Source: Sphaerulina vaccinii
Lineage: Eukaryota; Ascomycota; Dothideomycetes; Mycosphaerellales; Mycosphaerellaceae
Assembly (NCBI GenBank): GCA_022570795.1
Contig: JAKUDP010000011.1
Coordinates: forward strand, 62,001 to 126,000
Direction of reading: 5' to 3'
DNA: 64,000 nucleotides
In this document: piece after piece, positions 13,051 to 24,736 of the stretch
Numbering within the stretch: position 1 is the first letter of the stretch
How the letters are laid out: the number at the start of each line of letters is the position of its first letter
Translations under genes and position numbers: made by a program
The notes under the pieces: generated by a model
Databases searched by the model: none
The model's input: only the letters and a program-made list of their open reading frames with translations
What the model was told of the DNA's origin: nothing

Positions 13051-16000
13051 AGATATATAGCTACTCGGTATTTAATATTCGCGCATAGCACTTCGGCTAA
13101 TAGTAGTATATATAACTATTTATTAGAAAGTAGCTTATTCTTAGTTAGAAAAATAGAATTTTTTAAATATTAGTAAAGTTATTATTATAATAGCTCTCTA
13201 TTTAGTATATAGCTATACTTAGTATATTATCTAGTAGTAAGCTTAACTATATAGCCTCTATAATTTTATAGGCTAGTTAGTATATATCTATAGATTTAGA
13301 TATATAAAGCTATTTACTATTAATAAAACTTTATACTATTAATTTAAGCTTAAGTACTAAAGCAAACTTAGATAAAAGTAGTAGTAAAAATAGAAGCTTT
13401 AAGTTAAAGCTTATAAAAGTATATAAGCTATTAATAGTTAATTTATATTTTATTATAATAGTTTTATAAATATTCTAGAAAAAAGTAGGCTTTAAAATAG
13501 TTAATAGTAGATTATAGAGTATCTTACTACTAGTAACTTATTTAAAGTTTTCTATAGTAAAGTAGAAAAAAAACTAGGCTATATAGTAATTAAGTAAGTT
13601 TTTAAATAAATCTATTAATAGTACTTACTATATTACTACTAACCTATTCTACTAGTTATAAAAAGTATATTTTTTACTATATTTTTTAATATTATTTCTA
13701 TCTAAAACTATTATACTAATATATATTTTATAAATATATAGTACTAGTTATATATAAATATATAATTACTATTTCTACTAATATACTATATATTATCTAT
13801 TAGCTACTAATACTTATTACTACCTTTTCTAACTATAGCTTCTAGTATATTACTCTAGATATATTATATCTATATCTATTAGTAAATAGAAATATATATT
13901 TAGCTAATTTATATAGTAGATAGATAAAAATATTACTCTAGTTATACTATATATAAATAAAAAAGCTATAGATAGATAGTATATATATTATATACTATTA
14001 TAAATTTTTTTTTTCTAATTAAACTAAAAACTAAAATTCAAATTTTTCTATTACTATATATTTAAATATTCTAACTTAACTAATATATTTTAATTATATT
14101 TATATAGTACTAAAAAAGTATTTATATAGTCTATAAGCTAAAAGAATTATTAGCTAGCTAGTAGAGTATTAGTTAGAGATATTTAAAAGTTAATAGAAAA
14201 ATAAAGTAAAATAAATTTTTTAATTAATATTTAGTATATAAATAAATAAAAAAAAATCTAAAATTTAGAAATATATTATAAATAGTACTAAAAGTTATAG
14301 CTTTATATAGAGACTTTTATCTAATCTAGTAAAAAAAGTTTCTTATTAGCTAGTTAATTAGCTAGAAATATTCTAATAATAGAAATTAGAAGTAATATAA
14401 CTAGTCTAAATAATAAAAGTAGTTAGGCTATAATTTATTAGCTTCTTAATAGTATTTAAAGATCTACTACCTCTTCTACTATCTAAATATATAGTAGCTA
14501 TACTATACTATATAAAAATATTTTTTATTATAGCTTTAAAATAAATAGAAAAATATATTCTAATATAAGTAATAAAAATAATATAGCTATATAAGCTCTA
14601 GAAAGATAGCTATTAATCTCTATAAAATAGCTAGTAGTATCTAAAAAATAATTAGTAGTATCTAAAAGTTAGCTATTAGTACTTAAAAAATAGCTAGTAG
14701 AAGTAAATTTTAAAAGCTTTTTTAAAATATAAAATAATAAAAAATCGAACTTATATTATAACTATCTTATTATAAAAATTTATAAGCTATATAAATAGTA
14801 TATATAAACTATATAGAATATTAAATTAAAGTAAGTAACTATTATTAAAATTAATAAGCTTTAGAAATACTTATTTAATATATAAATATAAGCTATTAAA
14901 TATAAGTAGCTAGCTTAGTAAGTATATATAAAAGCTAATACTACTTATAAGTAATTAGATCTAGCTCGTAAATAGAAAAAAATAGTTACTTTTATAAAAT
15001 ATAAATTTAAAAATTTTAAATAATAAATCTAAATATTATAAAAAAAGCTATATATTAATTAATTAGATTTTATACTTAGTTAGATAGTAATAGTTATAAT
15101 ATATATTATCTAAAGTTAGTTAAAGTTATAAAATATTTATTTATAGAATATAGTAGATATATAAGAAAGTAGTAAAAAACTAATATTTTATTTTATTTAT
15201 AAATATATAAATAGAAAAGTAAATATAAGTTAAGTTACTAAAATTAAAAAAATATTATAAATAAGCTAAACTTCTAGTAAACTACTTATAAATTCTTTTT
15301 ATTTATAGAATAGATAGCTATAATATAACTATTTTATATATTTTTTATAGCTACTTTATAAATAATATATAAAAAAAACTAATTTAATACTACTTTGCTT
15401 TTTAGTATCTAAACTACTTAGAAACTCTTTTTTAGCTAGCTTAAATAATATAGTAATAGTAGAAATACTATATTCTATAGATATAGTCTATTCTAGTATA
15501 TTATTATAGTATCTAAAAGTTTTTCTATTAAAAAAATATATTATTAGTTTATATTAGATTTTAGTATCTATATATATACTTATTTAAAACTTATTTCTAG
15601 AAGAAAAAGCTCTAGTATACTATATATATACTTCGAAATAGTATAGAATTTTATAAATATAAAAATTATTATAAAATATAATTATATTAGAATACTACTT
15701 ACTAGAGGCTCTCTATACTAGAACTAGTTTAGAAAGTTTTAAAATAGAGTAGATAGATTATAGTAGTAGATAATAGTACTATATTATTAGTAGGTTAAAG
15801 CTAGCTAGAAATATATAAAATTATTAATAGATAGATAGAAAGTTTTATAATATTCTAAGTATAGGCTAGAGTAGTATAGAAGTATAGTATAAGTAAAAAT
15901 AGATATTAGAAAAAAGAATTATAAGTAAAATAGATAGAAATAGAAAAAATATAAAGTTTTATAGCTCTATAAATATATAGCTAGACTATAGAAAGCTAAA

Positions 16001-16960
16001 TAGAGTAGATAATAGGCCTAATAGAATATATTTTTTTCTAGATATAAAACTACTATTATATTTTTTATAATTTATTAAATATATTTTTTACTTTACTAGT
16101 ATAGCTTAATATATATATTATCTAGTTTTCTAATAAAAAATTTTAAACTTTTAAGTAAATATAGCTTTTTTATTAAATTATAAATTAGATACTTTTACTA
16201 GCTAGTTTTTAAATATAAGCTCTAGTATTAGTAGAACTTCTAGATATTTTATAAACTTATTTTTAAATATTTTATAAACTTATTTAAAGTAGAGTAGATC
16301 TAATATATTTATATATAAGCTTTCTAAATCTTATTAGATCTAGTAATATTTAAGCTAATAATATAAAAAAAAAAAAAAATATTATAATAGTATACTTTAT
16401 TTTTATTTTTAATAGCTATTTATTTTATTTTTTTATTATTTATTTAATTACTTCTAGACTTATTAGAATTAAGCTTAATATTTTTATAGTATAGCTAACT
16501 TAAAGTAAAGCTTAATAATATTAACTATTTTTAGTAACTAATTAAATATTTCTAAAATTAGAATAATAATTATTTATAAAGTAGTCTAGATATAGTATAA
16601 AACTTTAAAATTCTAAGTTTATAAACTAAACTATATCTATAGAAATATAATATTAGTAATAGTATATTAATTAGTATATTTTTATTTTTAATTAAAAATA
16701 AAAACTATATTTTTAGTAAATAGAGCTATTTATAATATATATAAAGAAGCTAGTATAATAACTATTATAGTATATTATAGTTCTACTTTGTCTATACCTA
16801 TACTAAATATAGTACTAGTAGTATAAGTATATATATAGTACTAGTAAATATAAGTATAAAAACTAGAAATTATATTATTACTATCTTCTTAACTCTCCTC
16901 TAGGTCTAGCTAGTATAATTAGCTATAATACTAATAGAAGCGCGATTTATAGGTTGCTTG
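13050..16960. mobile_element. RIP-mutated AT-rich repeat block, element type not identified
   Basis: This stretch has the same near-absence of CpA and TpG as the two Gypsy relics and no open frame. Reading both strands through stops I could not recover reverse transcriptase, integrase or transposase motifs with confidence. Near 14620-14710 a short motif (roughly AGTAGTATCTAAAAAATA with variants) is repeated about four times in direct orientation. It is presumably another mutated transposable element, or several nested ones. The assignment as a repeat rests on the RIP signature alone. Confidence 0.6.
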
Positions 16961-17032
16961 GGCATACTATAGTTAACTTATACGTTCTCCGGGATCGTCC
17001 CACAACTTAATAGTCAACCTACTCAATTGACC

Positions 17033-18733
17033 CTATAGACGATCGATTACATCCTCTACGAAAGCAATCTCCTGTCTCAGTGCCACATTGAGCCGCAACT
17101 GCCGAACTTGTTCTTGCTTCTCAGCTATCTCTCGCGCCAACTTGGCCGCTTCGATCTGCGCAAGTACCTGCTTGTAACTCTCCCCGCGTGCTTCCTCTGC
17201 AGCCAAATTGGCAGTAAAGGGCCCATCATGGAGTGTTTCGCCTTGCCAGATCTGCCATTTCGCCATTGAGTCGTACTTCGGCAGAGATCCCATATTCTGG
17301 CCCGCAGGGTGACCATTGAATCCGAGACCAGTGTCCGTGTACGACTGACAGAGCATAGAAAAGACAATTTCTGCAATGCTAGCAGAGTTCTTCGTGTGAC
17401 AGAGGTACACAACTTCGCCGCGCATCGTGTAGTTGCACTCGGAGTTAGCGGACGACAAAGCCTGAAACAGTGTCATGACTTTGTTCGAACTCGTCATCTT
17501 CTCGTGATGCTTCTCGAGCCGGCGCAAGCCGTTGTCTGTGTATCCCACATCACGCATGCAGAAGGGCAGGTGATCGTCGGCGCCGAAGTTCTTCTCGAGT
17601 ACCGCTTGGCTAACTAGAAGCTCAAGTGCGTCCAACAGAACACCAATTTCTTTTCGCGAGTGTGCTGTCACGTAGCTGCGTTCTCCCAAACGAACCTGCC
17701 TCGCCTCTTCAGGTGAAAACTTCTTGGCTGCGCCATCGACTTTCTGTGCAAGTCGAATATCGGCTTCGCTTGCGTTCTTGGAGAGGTACCTTGACGCATA
17801 TGTGATGAATTCTCGCATCTGTGCTACCGTCGGAGACAGTTAATTGTTGTCAACAAACTCAAGCACGTAAATGCAAGGCCTGCCGACTGACATGGTCTTG
17901 TAGTGATCGAGTAGACAGTGTAAGTTGGTATCACCAAGCTTGCGTCGAAAGAGCCCACTGCCGCAGATTCCGTGAAGGATCTGGTCTGGCGTACATGCTA
18001 GTATTTCAAAGATCTCTGCCTTGAGCAGTCCTTCTGGTATACCGTGCGTGGCCGTGTGGTCGAAACGATGATCGGCGATATCTTTGTGTAGTTTCTCAAC
18101 CACAGAGAAGTATCCCGTCTGCAGGTAGGGCCAGTAAGGGTAGAGGGAGTCGCCCAGCTCGGCCTCTCCAAACATTGCAGGAGCCATGGCGGCCCTAAGG
18201 CTGGCCTGTCTCTGCTGCATGGTAAGGGTCATGCCACCGGAACGACTGTGCCAGTCTGCCTCTTCACCGGTCCCATACCAATATTCCGCCACTTGCCAAG
18301 TGTCCAGCCCGTCGTGGGTCTCGCCGGTCTCCTCGTTGACAACCCAGGCGTGCCACCTGATCATGTACTGATGGTAACGATCCGTCGGGTGGTATCTCTC
18401 ATCAACGATGCCATGGTTGTGATCTCTCCTGTTGTCCAGCAGGTCTTGATCGTCGTGGTCGTCGTCTGGTTCTTCATCAGAGCCGTGCGAGGTCTCCTGG
18501 GAAGCCTGCTCGTTCTTCTGTGAATCCCAAGACTCGTCAGACTTGGCTGTGTTGGGGCGGGGATCCTGGTTCACACAGTCCTCGCAGATCCATGTTTCTC
18601 CGTTAGCCTCTGCCTCATTGTACTCAGCCTGAACGCATCTGTAGTGGTACGGCCGCGGTAGAGGGCGTGAGTCGCCGAAGCACTCCACTATCTTCTTCCG
18701 CCCGTCTGGGATGCCACAGCACCTCGATAGCAT
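17033..18733 (-). CDS. PHD-finger-like nuclear protein, probable two-exon gene
   Basis: Exon 1 (18733-17867) starts at the ATG giving MLSRCCGIPDG. Its first 60 residues carry a Cys/His pattern of PHD type (RCCG, a central Cys, YHYRC, then WICEDC). The first Cys pair is adjacent rather than C-X-C, so metal binding may be altered. A very acidic linker (DEEPDDDHDDQD) follows, then a region with WHAWVV and WQVAEYWYG. Exon 2 (17818-17033) encodes 261 residues ending in a Glu/Lys-rich coiled-coil-like helix. A 48-bp GT..CAG intron (17866-17819) joins them in phase 0, giving about 550 aa. Without splicing they would be two ORFs 21 bp apart, so two genes remain an alternative. PHD fingers usually read histone tails; the specific role here is unknown. 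Confidence 0.55.
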
Positions 18734-18761
18734 TGTCTCGTATTCGCAAGGTCGTTTCGAG

Positions 18762-19405
18762 CTAAGGCAGGAACACAAAATGCAAAGTACAATGGCGATG
18801 GTGGGTGTGCCAGGTGCTTCTGGCGTGGAACAGCAACGTATTCGTGACTGCGGTTGCTAGGTCGATGATGCCAAAATGATACGGCCCAGCAGCAGTACGT
18901 CCTTTAAACACACAATTCCTACTATCCGCAGGCCACAGCTTGCCTCCATAGCCAGCCTCTTCTACAGCACTACCGGCCGTAACACCCGCCATCAGCGTCA
19001 CCCACAGCAGACTTGAGACCAATACTAGGATTATGATAGGTACAATCAAAGGAATTGCGCAAAGAGGATGCATTAAGCAAAGTCGCTGGCGTTGTCCATG
19101 TCGACGCCTATGCATGCTCCTATGCTGGATATGGTTCTTCTTTGCCGAATCTCTCTCGTGGACTCTTGCCCAATGAAGTAGCACATGATGTTCACAGCCA
19201 ATTCCTGAAGCACTTCGAGTACCGGCCCAAGCAAAGAACAGTGGTCGCCAGACTCCTCCGTGACGAGAGTGCTGTAGTAGTATCTCACGCGGGTCACCGT
19301 GCTACCTTGCATGCGCGAAAGGCCGTCCAGCAAAAGGCGAAACATCGCGCTGACGGAAGAGCGGATTGAGTCTGTACGTCTCTGCGGGACCTGCTTGGCG
19401 ATGAT
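18762..19405 (-). CDS. Membrane-protein gene or gene remnant, exon structure unresolved
   Basis: Two minus-strand open segments in different frames look coding. The first (about 19405-19073) encodes a sequence around YYYSTLVTEESGDHCSLLG and a hydrophobic helix (VLQELAVNIMCYF). It is preceded by a possible splice acceptor (TAG just before 19405) rather than needing the internal ATG at 19345. The second (about 19073-18762) begins MHPLCAIPLIV and contains a strong transmembrane segment (IIILVLVSSLLWVTLM) followed by a Gly-rich loop. Together they suggest a small multi-span fungal membrane protein with at least one intron. I could not find a clean donor/acceptor pair between them, so the gene may be degraded. 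No family is recognised. Confidence 0.35.
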
Positions 19406-19933
19406 CTACGAGAGTCGGTGATGTTTCGAGATCCATACACGCCGTAGAATTCTAATGATGTGGTAGTCCATGTCTTTCTTCAGACCACGGGCTTGTTAAC
19501 TCAAGGCAGCGAACACGTCTTCGTTGGAATCTTGGTGGTATTGCATCTTGCTGCTAGATTGATGTGGTGAGGTAGCCTGTATTGCTGTTCTCTTGAGTCG
19601 TGGGTGGTCGTTGAGGCCGAATACTGTGATCGAGAAAGAAACGATTGTTTCAGCGCTTGCGTATCTTGTATGATGTTCGTTTGAGTCAAGGTGAAGAAAA
19701 GTGCGGAGCAGAAGAGGTGGAGGCAGAAGAAGAAGCTAGTGAATACGGGCTTGAGTGGATGTAGAAGTGGGGTGTGTTTCAGGCTCGTTGGGGCTTCTGT
19801 ACTATGTGTGAATGTTTAGACATGAATTCAGCAAGTATCTCTGGAGAGGCTGAGGTGTCTATGGGACGGCTGTCTGTTCGATTGTCGTCCCAAGAGGCTC
19901 CAGCTTCGTGAGAGATTACCAGTCAACCAAAGC
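19406..19933. other. Intergenic stretch, nothing supported
   Basis: A 62-codon minus-strand ORF (19501-19689) has no recognisable features and is probably chance. It could be the upstream region of the membrane-protein remnant to its left or the 3' flank of the F-box-like gene to its right. Confidence 0.4.
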
Positions 19934-21070
19934 CTAGAGCAGTTCCCCAGTCGCCCTCCTCGCTTCAATACTCAAATTCGGATCGTAATTCGCACTACCT
20001 CGCATCTGTAAGATATGATTCAACCCCATCTGACATCCATACAGTCCGTTCATCGCAGTCGGCTGTCCCACCAACGAGATAGTATACATCTGGACCATAG
20101 TGAGGCCTGGTCCAAGTACAGTGCCAGGGATGCTGTACGGCGGAATTGTAAGATTGACCTTGCAGGCTCTTGTGACAGCTGCTGTTCCCGGCGTGGTGCT
20201 CATATAGCACACGTTCTGGAGCGCAGCGGGAGCCGCAGTCGTGATACGCTCTAGTGAGACTTCTCTCAAAGCTTGACTGTTTCGTAAGGTGGTGACGAGG
20301 AAGTCGAGGTTCGCTCCAGGAAACGCAACGTGGCGCATTGTCAAGCTCTTCATTACTCCGTCGTAATTGTTGAAAAGGTTCACGATCTGGACTGGAACGT
20401 AGGATCCATTGTCGATGGTGATGCGTTTGGCGATGGCTGGTTGTTGGAAGAGGATTATGATGAGCGCATCAGTGGAGGCACCTTGCGTGACAGGGGGGCA
20501 GACCTCGATGCCATCAAGTCGAGTGCAGGTGTTCAGTAGAGTGGTGATCCAGTTCATCATGTGGACCATGTCTATGCCATTGCCTGCTGGAGAAAGTGCA
20601 GATTCTGTGAATCGGATCGTCCTGACCATATCGTAGATGTCGACATTTGGAATACCCGGCGCGGCTCTGTTGGTATAGTACAGATCGGACAGTATCGCGG
20701 CCATTCTCTCAACATCGCCAGGAGTAATTCCAATGCCTGGGAATTTAGCATCGAGCTTGACGTGAAGGTTTCGAAAGTTTCTTCTCAAGAAAGTGGTTTC
20801 TGCTCCACTACGGAAGAACGAGTTCGTAAGCCGTACGTTACTAAGCTCTTGTGGACGTACATAGTCGGGATGGTTCGTTGGTAAGTCCCATAGAGAAGTG
20901 ATGTAGTTGAGCGTTCTCTCCCAGATCTCGGTAGGGATTCTGCGATATGGCCTGGCCATCTCCCGCGCCAGAGCACGTCGAGCAGCGCTTGCAGCCCTCT
21001 CTATAGCGACTGGATCTCCCAATGGGACGAGCGCTGTACCAGCGGCACTCTGACTGCGTGTTGTTGCCAT
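19934..21070 (-). CDS. F-box-like domain protein
   Basis: A single-exon 378-aa ORF from a true ATG at 21070. After a short Ala/Arg-rich leader, residues about 41-95 form an F-box-like segment: RIPTEIWERTLNYI, then an insertion, then ELSNVRLTNSFFRSG, the usual fungal pattern of a Leu-Pro-x-Glu-Ile helix followed by a V-x-L-x-(C/N) helix. The remainder has periodic hydrophobic segments such as LTMRHVAFPGANLDFLV, compatible with degenerate leucine-rich repeats as in many fungal F-box proteins. Such proteins normally act as substrate adaptors of SCF ubiquitin ligases or as orphan F-box proteins. The substrate is unknown. The large lineage-specific families of these genes make a specific name impossible. 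Confidence 0.65.
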   Translation of the reverse strand: MATTRSQSAAGTALVPLGDPVAIERAASAARRALAREMARPYRRIPTEIWERTLNYITSLWDLPTNHPDYVRPQELSNVRLTNSFFRSGAETTFLRRNFRNLHVKLDAKFPGIGITPGDVERMAAILSDLYYTNRAAPGIPNVDIYDMVRTIRFTESALSPAGNGIDMVHMMNWITTLLNTCTRLDGIEVCPPVTQGASTDALIIILFQQPAIAKRITIDNGSYVPVQIVNLFNNYDGVMKSLTMRHVAFPGANLDFLVTTLRNSQALREVSLERITTAAPAALQNVCYMSTTPGTAAVTRACKVNLTIPPYSIPGTVLGPGLTMVQMYTISLVGQPTAMNGLYGCQMGLNHILQMRGSANYDPNLSIEARRATGELL

Positions 21071-21859
21071 AGCTGGAATTCGTGTGCGAGGTAATCTCCT
21101 AGTACAGGTGCAGTGAAGACGGTCGACGACGTGTGTGCGATCTCATCCTGCTGTACGTACATCGTATACAATGGGATAGCAATGTGCAGCCGGAAATGGA
21201 CAAAGGATGCATAGCGCTCTTTGTACGTATGATGTTCCAGCTTCATACGCGGTCGGTTTCGAGGTATCCCATGTTTTCAAGTCTTTGTTCGACTTCCTCG
21301 CTTCAGCAGCCATTCGGGTGGCGGCCTCGATGTCGATGTCTGGATGTCACCTGCGTGGCTTCGAGGCTTATAGAAATTTGAATGAGCGGAACATACTGCC
21401 TCTGCTCTGAGCTGCGAAGCTTCCCACACGACCACCCCCCGCTCAATCTCCTAGCAAGCATCTCTGAATCGCTTCCTCGACTCGAATGCTGCTGTCCCAC
21501 CCGACCACCCCCCACCCAGTCCTCTTGCCGGCATCCGCTGTCTTTGCTCCGAGCTGCATAAACTGCAGCAACGATTAGAGAGACGTCAGCCGTATGTCTC
21601 AACATTTCAAAAGTGTAAGCGATGCAGCTCTGCTCCGAGCGGCGTAGATAAGGCCGAAAAGTGGAGAGGCGGTAACGATCACTTTCCTCCGCCCCGGTCG
21701 CAACGAGGATCAGAAGACATCGAGCTTCCAAATAACACTTCTGCTCACTTTCCATTCGCCTGCCCAGAGACCTGAGTGACACAGCTTCGCGTGAAGCAGA
21801 AAGATGAAGAGGCCACTTTCCTCCGTCCTACTCGTGTATTGCAACATTGTTGTTGTGCC
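21071..21859. other. Intergenic stretch, no supported gene
   Basis: Several overlapping short ORFs on both strands lack domain features and contradict each other. Around 21425-21530 there are two imperfect copies of a CGACCACCCCCC-type segment about 80 bp apart (ACGACCACCCCCCGCTCA and CCGACCACCCCCCACCCA). I see no gene here. Confidence 0.4.
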
Positions 21860-22426
21860 TCAAGGCCCCTTCGGCACAGAAGGAAAGAAGGCTGGATTCC
21901 TCAATCTCTCAGCCTGCCTCTTTGCATTGGCAGCCTGGGCCTTCTTCTGCACTCGCATCTGCCAGAAATTCTTATGCAGTTCGAAAATCCTCGGCCCTTC
22001 CACTTTCGCCTTCTCATCCTGTCCTGACTTCTTTTTCTCCAACTCCTTCACCTTCTTCTCTTCTTCGTCTTTCAACTCCTTCTCACTCTGCTCTTCCAGT
22101 TTCTTCTGCTCCTCTTTGACATTCTTCCCTTCCTTCTCCCACTCTTTGATCCGTTGACGATCCATCTTCTTCTTCATATTCTCTTGGAACTCTTTCTTGA
22201 CAGCCTCGATCTCTTTCTCGATCTCGGCATCTTTGGTCTTCTTGGCCAGGTCTTCTGCGTCTTTTGGAATGGCGAATTTGGAATCAGAGAGGTGGCCGGG
22301 ACAGACGTAGAACCAGTCGCTGTTGTCGGGGATGGAGAGGACTGTCGACGAGGGTTTGTAGCAGATCCAGCACGCTTTGGCGTCAGAATCGCGGACGAGG
22401 CGGCGATGCCAGAGGTTTTGGGACAT
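21860..22426 (-). CDS. VFA1: Vps4-associated protein 1 (Vfa1) homologue
   Basis: 188 aa from a true ATG at 22426. The N-terminal 50 residues carry the family hallmark: a Cys2 pair (ACWICYKPSSTVL) followed by DWFYVCPGHLSD, a small zinc-binding fold. A long highly charged coiled coil follows (about residues 60-140, Glu/Lys-rich). The conserved C-terminus around RIFELHKNFWQMRVQKK corresponds to the region that resembles a MIT-interacting element. In yeast Vfa1 binds the AAA ATPase Vps4 at endosomes and modulates ESCRT-III disassembly. Length matches the yeast protein (about 200 aa). It is transcribed divergently from ARG4 across a 286-bp spacer. No intron is needed. Confidence 0.88.
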   Translation of the reverse strand: MSQNLWHRRLVRDSDAKACWICYKPSSTVLSIPDNSDWFYVCPGHLSDSKFAIPKDAEDLAKKTKDAEIEKEIEAVKKEFQENMKKKMDRQRIKEWEKEGKNVKEEQKKLEEQSEKELKDEEEKKVKELEKKKSGQDEKAKVEGPRIFELHKNFWQMRVQKKAQAANAKRQAERLRNPAFFPSVPKGP

Positions 22427-22712
22427 GATGACCTCTCGAGTTGACTGTCACATGAAGGCAGAAGAGAGATGTCAGTGAAGTGAAACGCGTGCAACTACGT
22501 CAGGCAGGAACAGTTGGGGCTAGAAGTGTAAGCGAAAGCTTGATAAGAGCTCCCCTGTCTTATCGCGGAGTACCGGAGTGAAAAGAGTCAATCCAATGGA
22601 ACGGAGACGACCTTGCAGCTTGCAGCTCAGAAAAAAAGTGTTCAGAGCTCTTCTTTTTTTATGAATAAGTAAAACACATCTTCCCGATACAACACCTCGA
22701 TATACAGTAAAG
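22427..22712. promoter_or_regulatory. Shared divergent promoter of VFA1 and ARG4
   Basis: The 286 bp between the two start codons must hold both promoters. A CCAAT box is at 22593-22597, about 116 bp upstream of the ARG4 ATG. Next to it GAGTCA (22585-22590) matches six of seven positions of the Gcn4/Cpc1 site TGASTCA, which would fit general amino-acid control of an arginine gene. A T-run lies at 22653-22660. These are visual matches only. Confidence 0.35.
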
Positions 22713-24110
22713 ATGGCATCCTCCGCACCAGCAGCAGGCAAGCTATGGGGAGGTCGCTTCACAGGCGGCACTGACCCGATCATGACCCAATACAACGAAT
22801 CCATCTACTTCGACCAGGCATTCTATGCTCAGGACATTCGTGGCAGCATTGCCTTCGCCCGAGCCAATACCAAAGTCGGCCTGCTCACCAACGAAGAGTT
22901 CTCATCAATCGAAAAGGGCTTTGGCCAAGTCCTCCAAGAATGGGAATCCAAATCCTTCAAAATCGTCCCAGGAGTCGACGAAGATATCCACACAGCCAAC
23001 GAACGACGTCTAGGAGAGATCATTGGGACAGGAATCGCCGGGAAACTACACACAGGCCGCAGCAGGAACGACCAGGTCGCCACAGACATGCGCCTATGGC
23101 TCCGCGACCAACTCTCCAACCTCGAAGAATACCTCATTGCCTTCCTCAAAGTCATCGCAGCAAGAGCAGAGAAAGAAATCGAACATGTCATGCCTGGCTA
23201 TACACATCTTCAGCGCGCGCAACCCATCCGGTGGAGTCATTGGATGTTGTTATATGGTCATTACTTCGCTGCGGATCTTCAACGTCTGCGAGAGGTGAGG
23301 AGCAGGATCAACAAGTCTCCTCTCGGCTGTGGAGCTTTGGCAGGAAACCCCTTTGGAATTGATAGGGAGGCTATTACCGAAGAGCTGGGCTTCGAAGGAC
23401 TGATCATGAACTCAATGGCTGGAGTTGGTGATCGCGATTTCGTGATTGAGACTATGCAGTGGGGAAGTATGTTGATGACACATTTCTCCCGATGGGCTGA
23501 AGATCTGATCATCTACTCGACCGGAGAGTTCGCATTTGTCAAGCTCGCAGACACATACAGCACAGGATCATCACTGATGCCTCAAAAGAAGAACCCAGAC
23601 TCTCTGGAACTGATTCGAGGAAAGAGTGGAAGAGCTTTTGGACAAATGGCTGGATTGATGATGAGTGTCAAAGGCATTCCATCAACATACAACAAAGACT
23701 TGCAGGAGTCCGTGGAACCCATGCTCGACCACATCAAGACCGTTGGCGATTCGATTCAAATCGCAACTGGCGTCCTCAGCACATTGAACATCTTCCCAGA
23801 GAACATGCTCAAATCTCTATCACCCGACATGCTCGCAACAGACCTCGCAGACTACCTTGTGCGAAAGGGTGTCCCATTCAGAGAAACTCATCACATCTCT
23901 GGACGTGTTGTGCAGTTGGCTGAGAATGAGAAGACTCCTATGGATAAGCTCTCATTCGAGCAATTGCAGGGTATTGATGGAAGGTTTGAGAAGGACGTTT
24001 TGGATGTGTTCAACTATCAGGCGAGTGTTGAGGCGAGGTCGGCAAAGGGTGGTACGAGTAGGAGTGCGGTGTTGGAGCAGATTGAGGCTATCAAGAAGAT
24101 TCTGTCATGA
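22713..24110 (+). CDS. ARG4: Argininosuccinate lyase
   Basis: 465 aa, single exon, true ATG at 22713. It cleaves argininosuccinate to arginine and fumarate, the last step of arginine biosynthesis. The opening KLWGGRFTGGTDP is the family N-terminal signature. HTGRSRNDQVATD (about residue 110) contributes substrate contacts, and GYTHLQRAQP carries the catalytic-loop His. The fumarase/aspartase superfamily signature GSSLMPQKKNPD (about residue 285) includes the catalytic Ser. Length equals the usual 460-470 aa. Codon use is even and no frame problem is seen. It is a housekeeping anchor for this gene island. Several long ORFs on the opposite strand are shadows of this gene. Confidence 0.97.
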   Translation: MASSAPAAGKLWGGRFTGGTDPIMTQYNESIYFDQAFYAQDIRGSIAFARANTKVGLLTNEEFSSIEKGFGQVLQEWESKSFKIVPGVDEDIHTANERRLGEIIGTGIAGKLHTGRSRNDQVATDMRLWLRDQLSNLEEYLIAFLKVIAARAEKEIEHVMPGYTHLQRAQPIRWSHWMLLYGHYFAADLQRLREVRSRINKSPLGCGALAGNPFGIDREAITEELGFEGLIMNSMAGVGDRDFVIETMQWGSMLMTHFSRWAEDLIIYSTGEFAFVKLADTYSTGSSLMPQKKNPDSLELIRGKSGRAFGQMAGLMMSVKGIPSTYNKDLQESVEPMLDHIKTVGDSIQIATGVLSTLNIFPENMLKSLSPDMLATDLADYLVRKGVPFRETHHISGRVVQLAENEKTPMDKLSFEQLQGIDGRFEKDVLDVFNYQASVEARSAKGGTSRSAVLEQIEAIKKILS

Positions 24111-24296
24111 GCGATGTAGATCTTACATGTGAAGAGTGAAGGTCAAAAGGTGTTGGGTGATCGGTGTGCACGGCTATTGAAAACAATAGAGCTTCGTCTA
24201 GGAGGGCTGTACAGTGTATGTTGAGCATTGTGCGACTGTACGATCTGTCATCTCCATGGTATCTCACTCTCTGAAGACACAAAAGTCAACACCACA

Positions 24297-24492
24297 AAGG
24301 CAAAAGAAACGATCCCTGGTATCGCTACAGGCTGGATAGTAATAACGCTAGGCATAGGTCTCTGCGGCCTCAAGCACTGCCATTATCTCCTTTGGGTCAA
24401 GCATCAGACAATACCGACGACTTACAGATCTTTCCACTGAGCCAAGGACGACTATTAGAATGCAAGAAGTGCAGATAGTATATGCAGTGTCA
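24297..24492 (-). ncRNA. Array unit 1, candidate pol III transcript
   Basis: Minus-strand TATA-like GCATATAC at about 24478-24486, tRNA-like start GTCGTCC at 24452-24446, A-box TTGGCTCAGTGG at 24445-24434, B-box-like GGATCGTTTC at about 24315-24306. Only a short T-run (TTTTGCCTTTG) ends the unit. Confidence 0.4.
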
Positions 24493-24525
24493 AGACCGTT
24501 AGCCTACTGCGTGAATAGCAATATC

Positions 24526-24715
24526 AAAAAGCAAAACAATCGATCCACGGCAACTTTAATAAGAGGATGAGGCTGACCAAGGTCACAACGGCCTCCAGAG
24601 TCCCTCACATTTCTTGAAGTCAAGCATCAATTAGCATCGACGACTTACTGACACTACCACTGAGCTATGGACGACCATTAAGAAGCACAAACCTGCTTTA
24701 GTATATGATGTGTCA
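24526..24715 (-). ncRNA. Array unit 2, candidate pol III transcript
   Basis: ACATCATATAC at about 24701-24712, GTCGTCC at 24675-24669, A-box TAGCTCAGTGG at 24667-24657, B-box-like GGATCGATTG at about 24546-24537, terminator TTTTT at 24530-24526. This is the best-formed unit: all five elements are in order at pol III-compatible spacing, except that the A-to-B distance (about 115-120 nt) is longer than in a simple tRNA. Confidence 0.45.
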
Positions 24716-24736
24716 CCACCCTCAGCCCCTACAAGC

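Noticed and set aside
14620..14710. CRISPR-like or satellite array
   Set aside because: Only a few short imperfect repeats in a RIP block, without regular spacers; CRISPR is not expected in a fungal nuclear genome.
22829..23512. Long ORFs antisense to or out of frame with ARG4
   Set aside because: They are shadows of a well-conserved coding frame, with no domains of their own.
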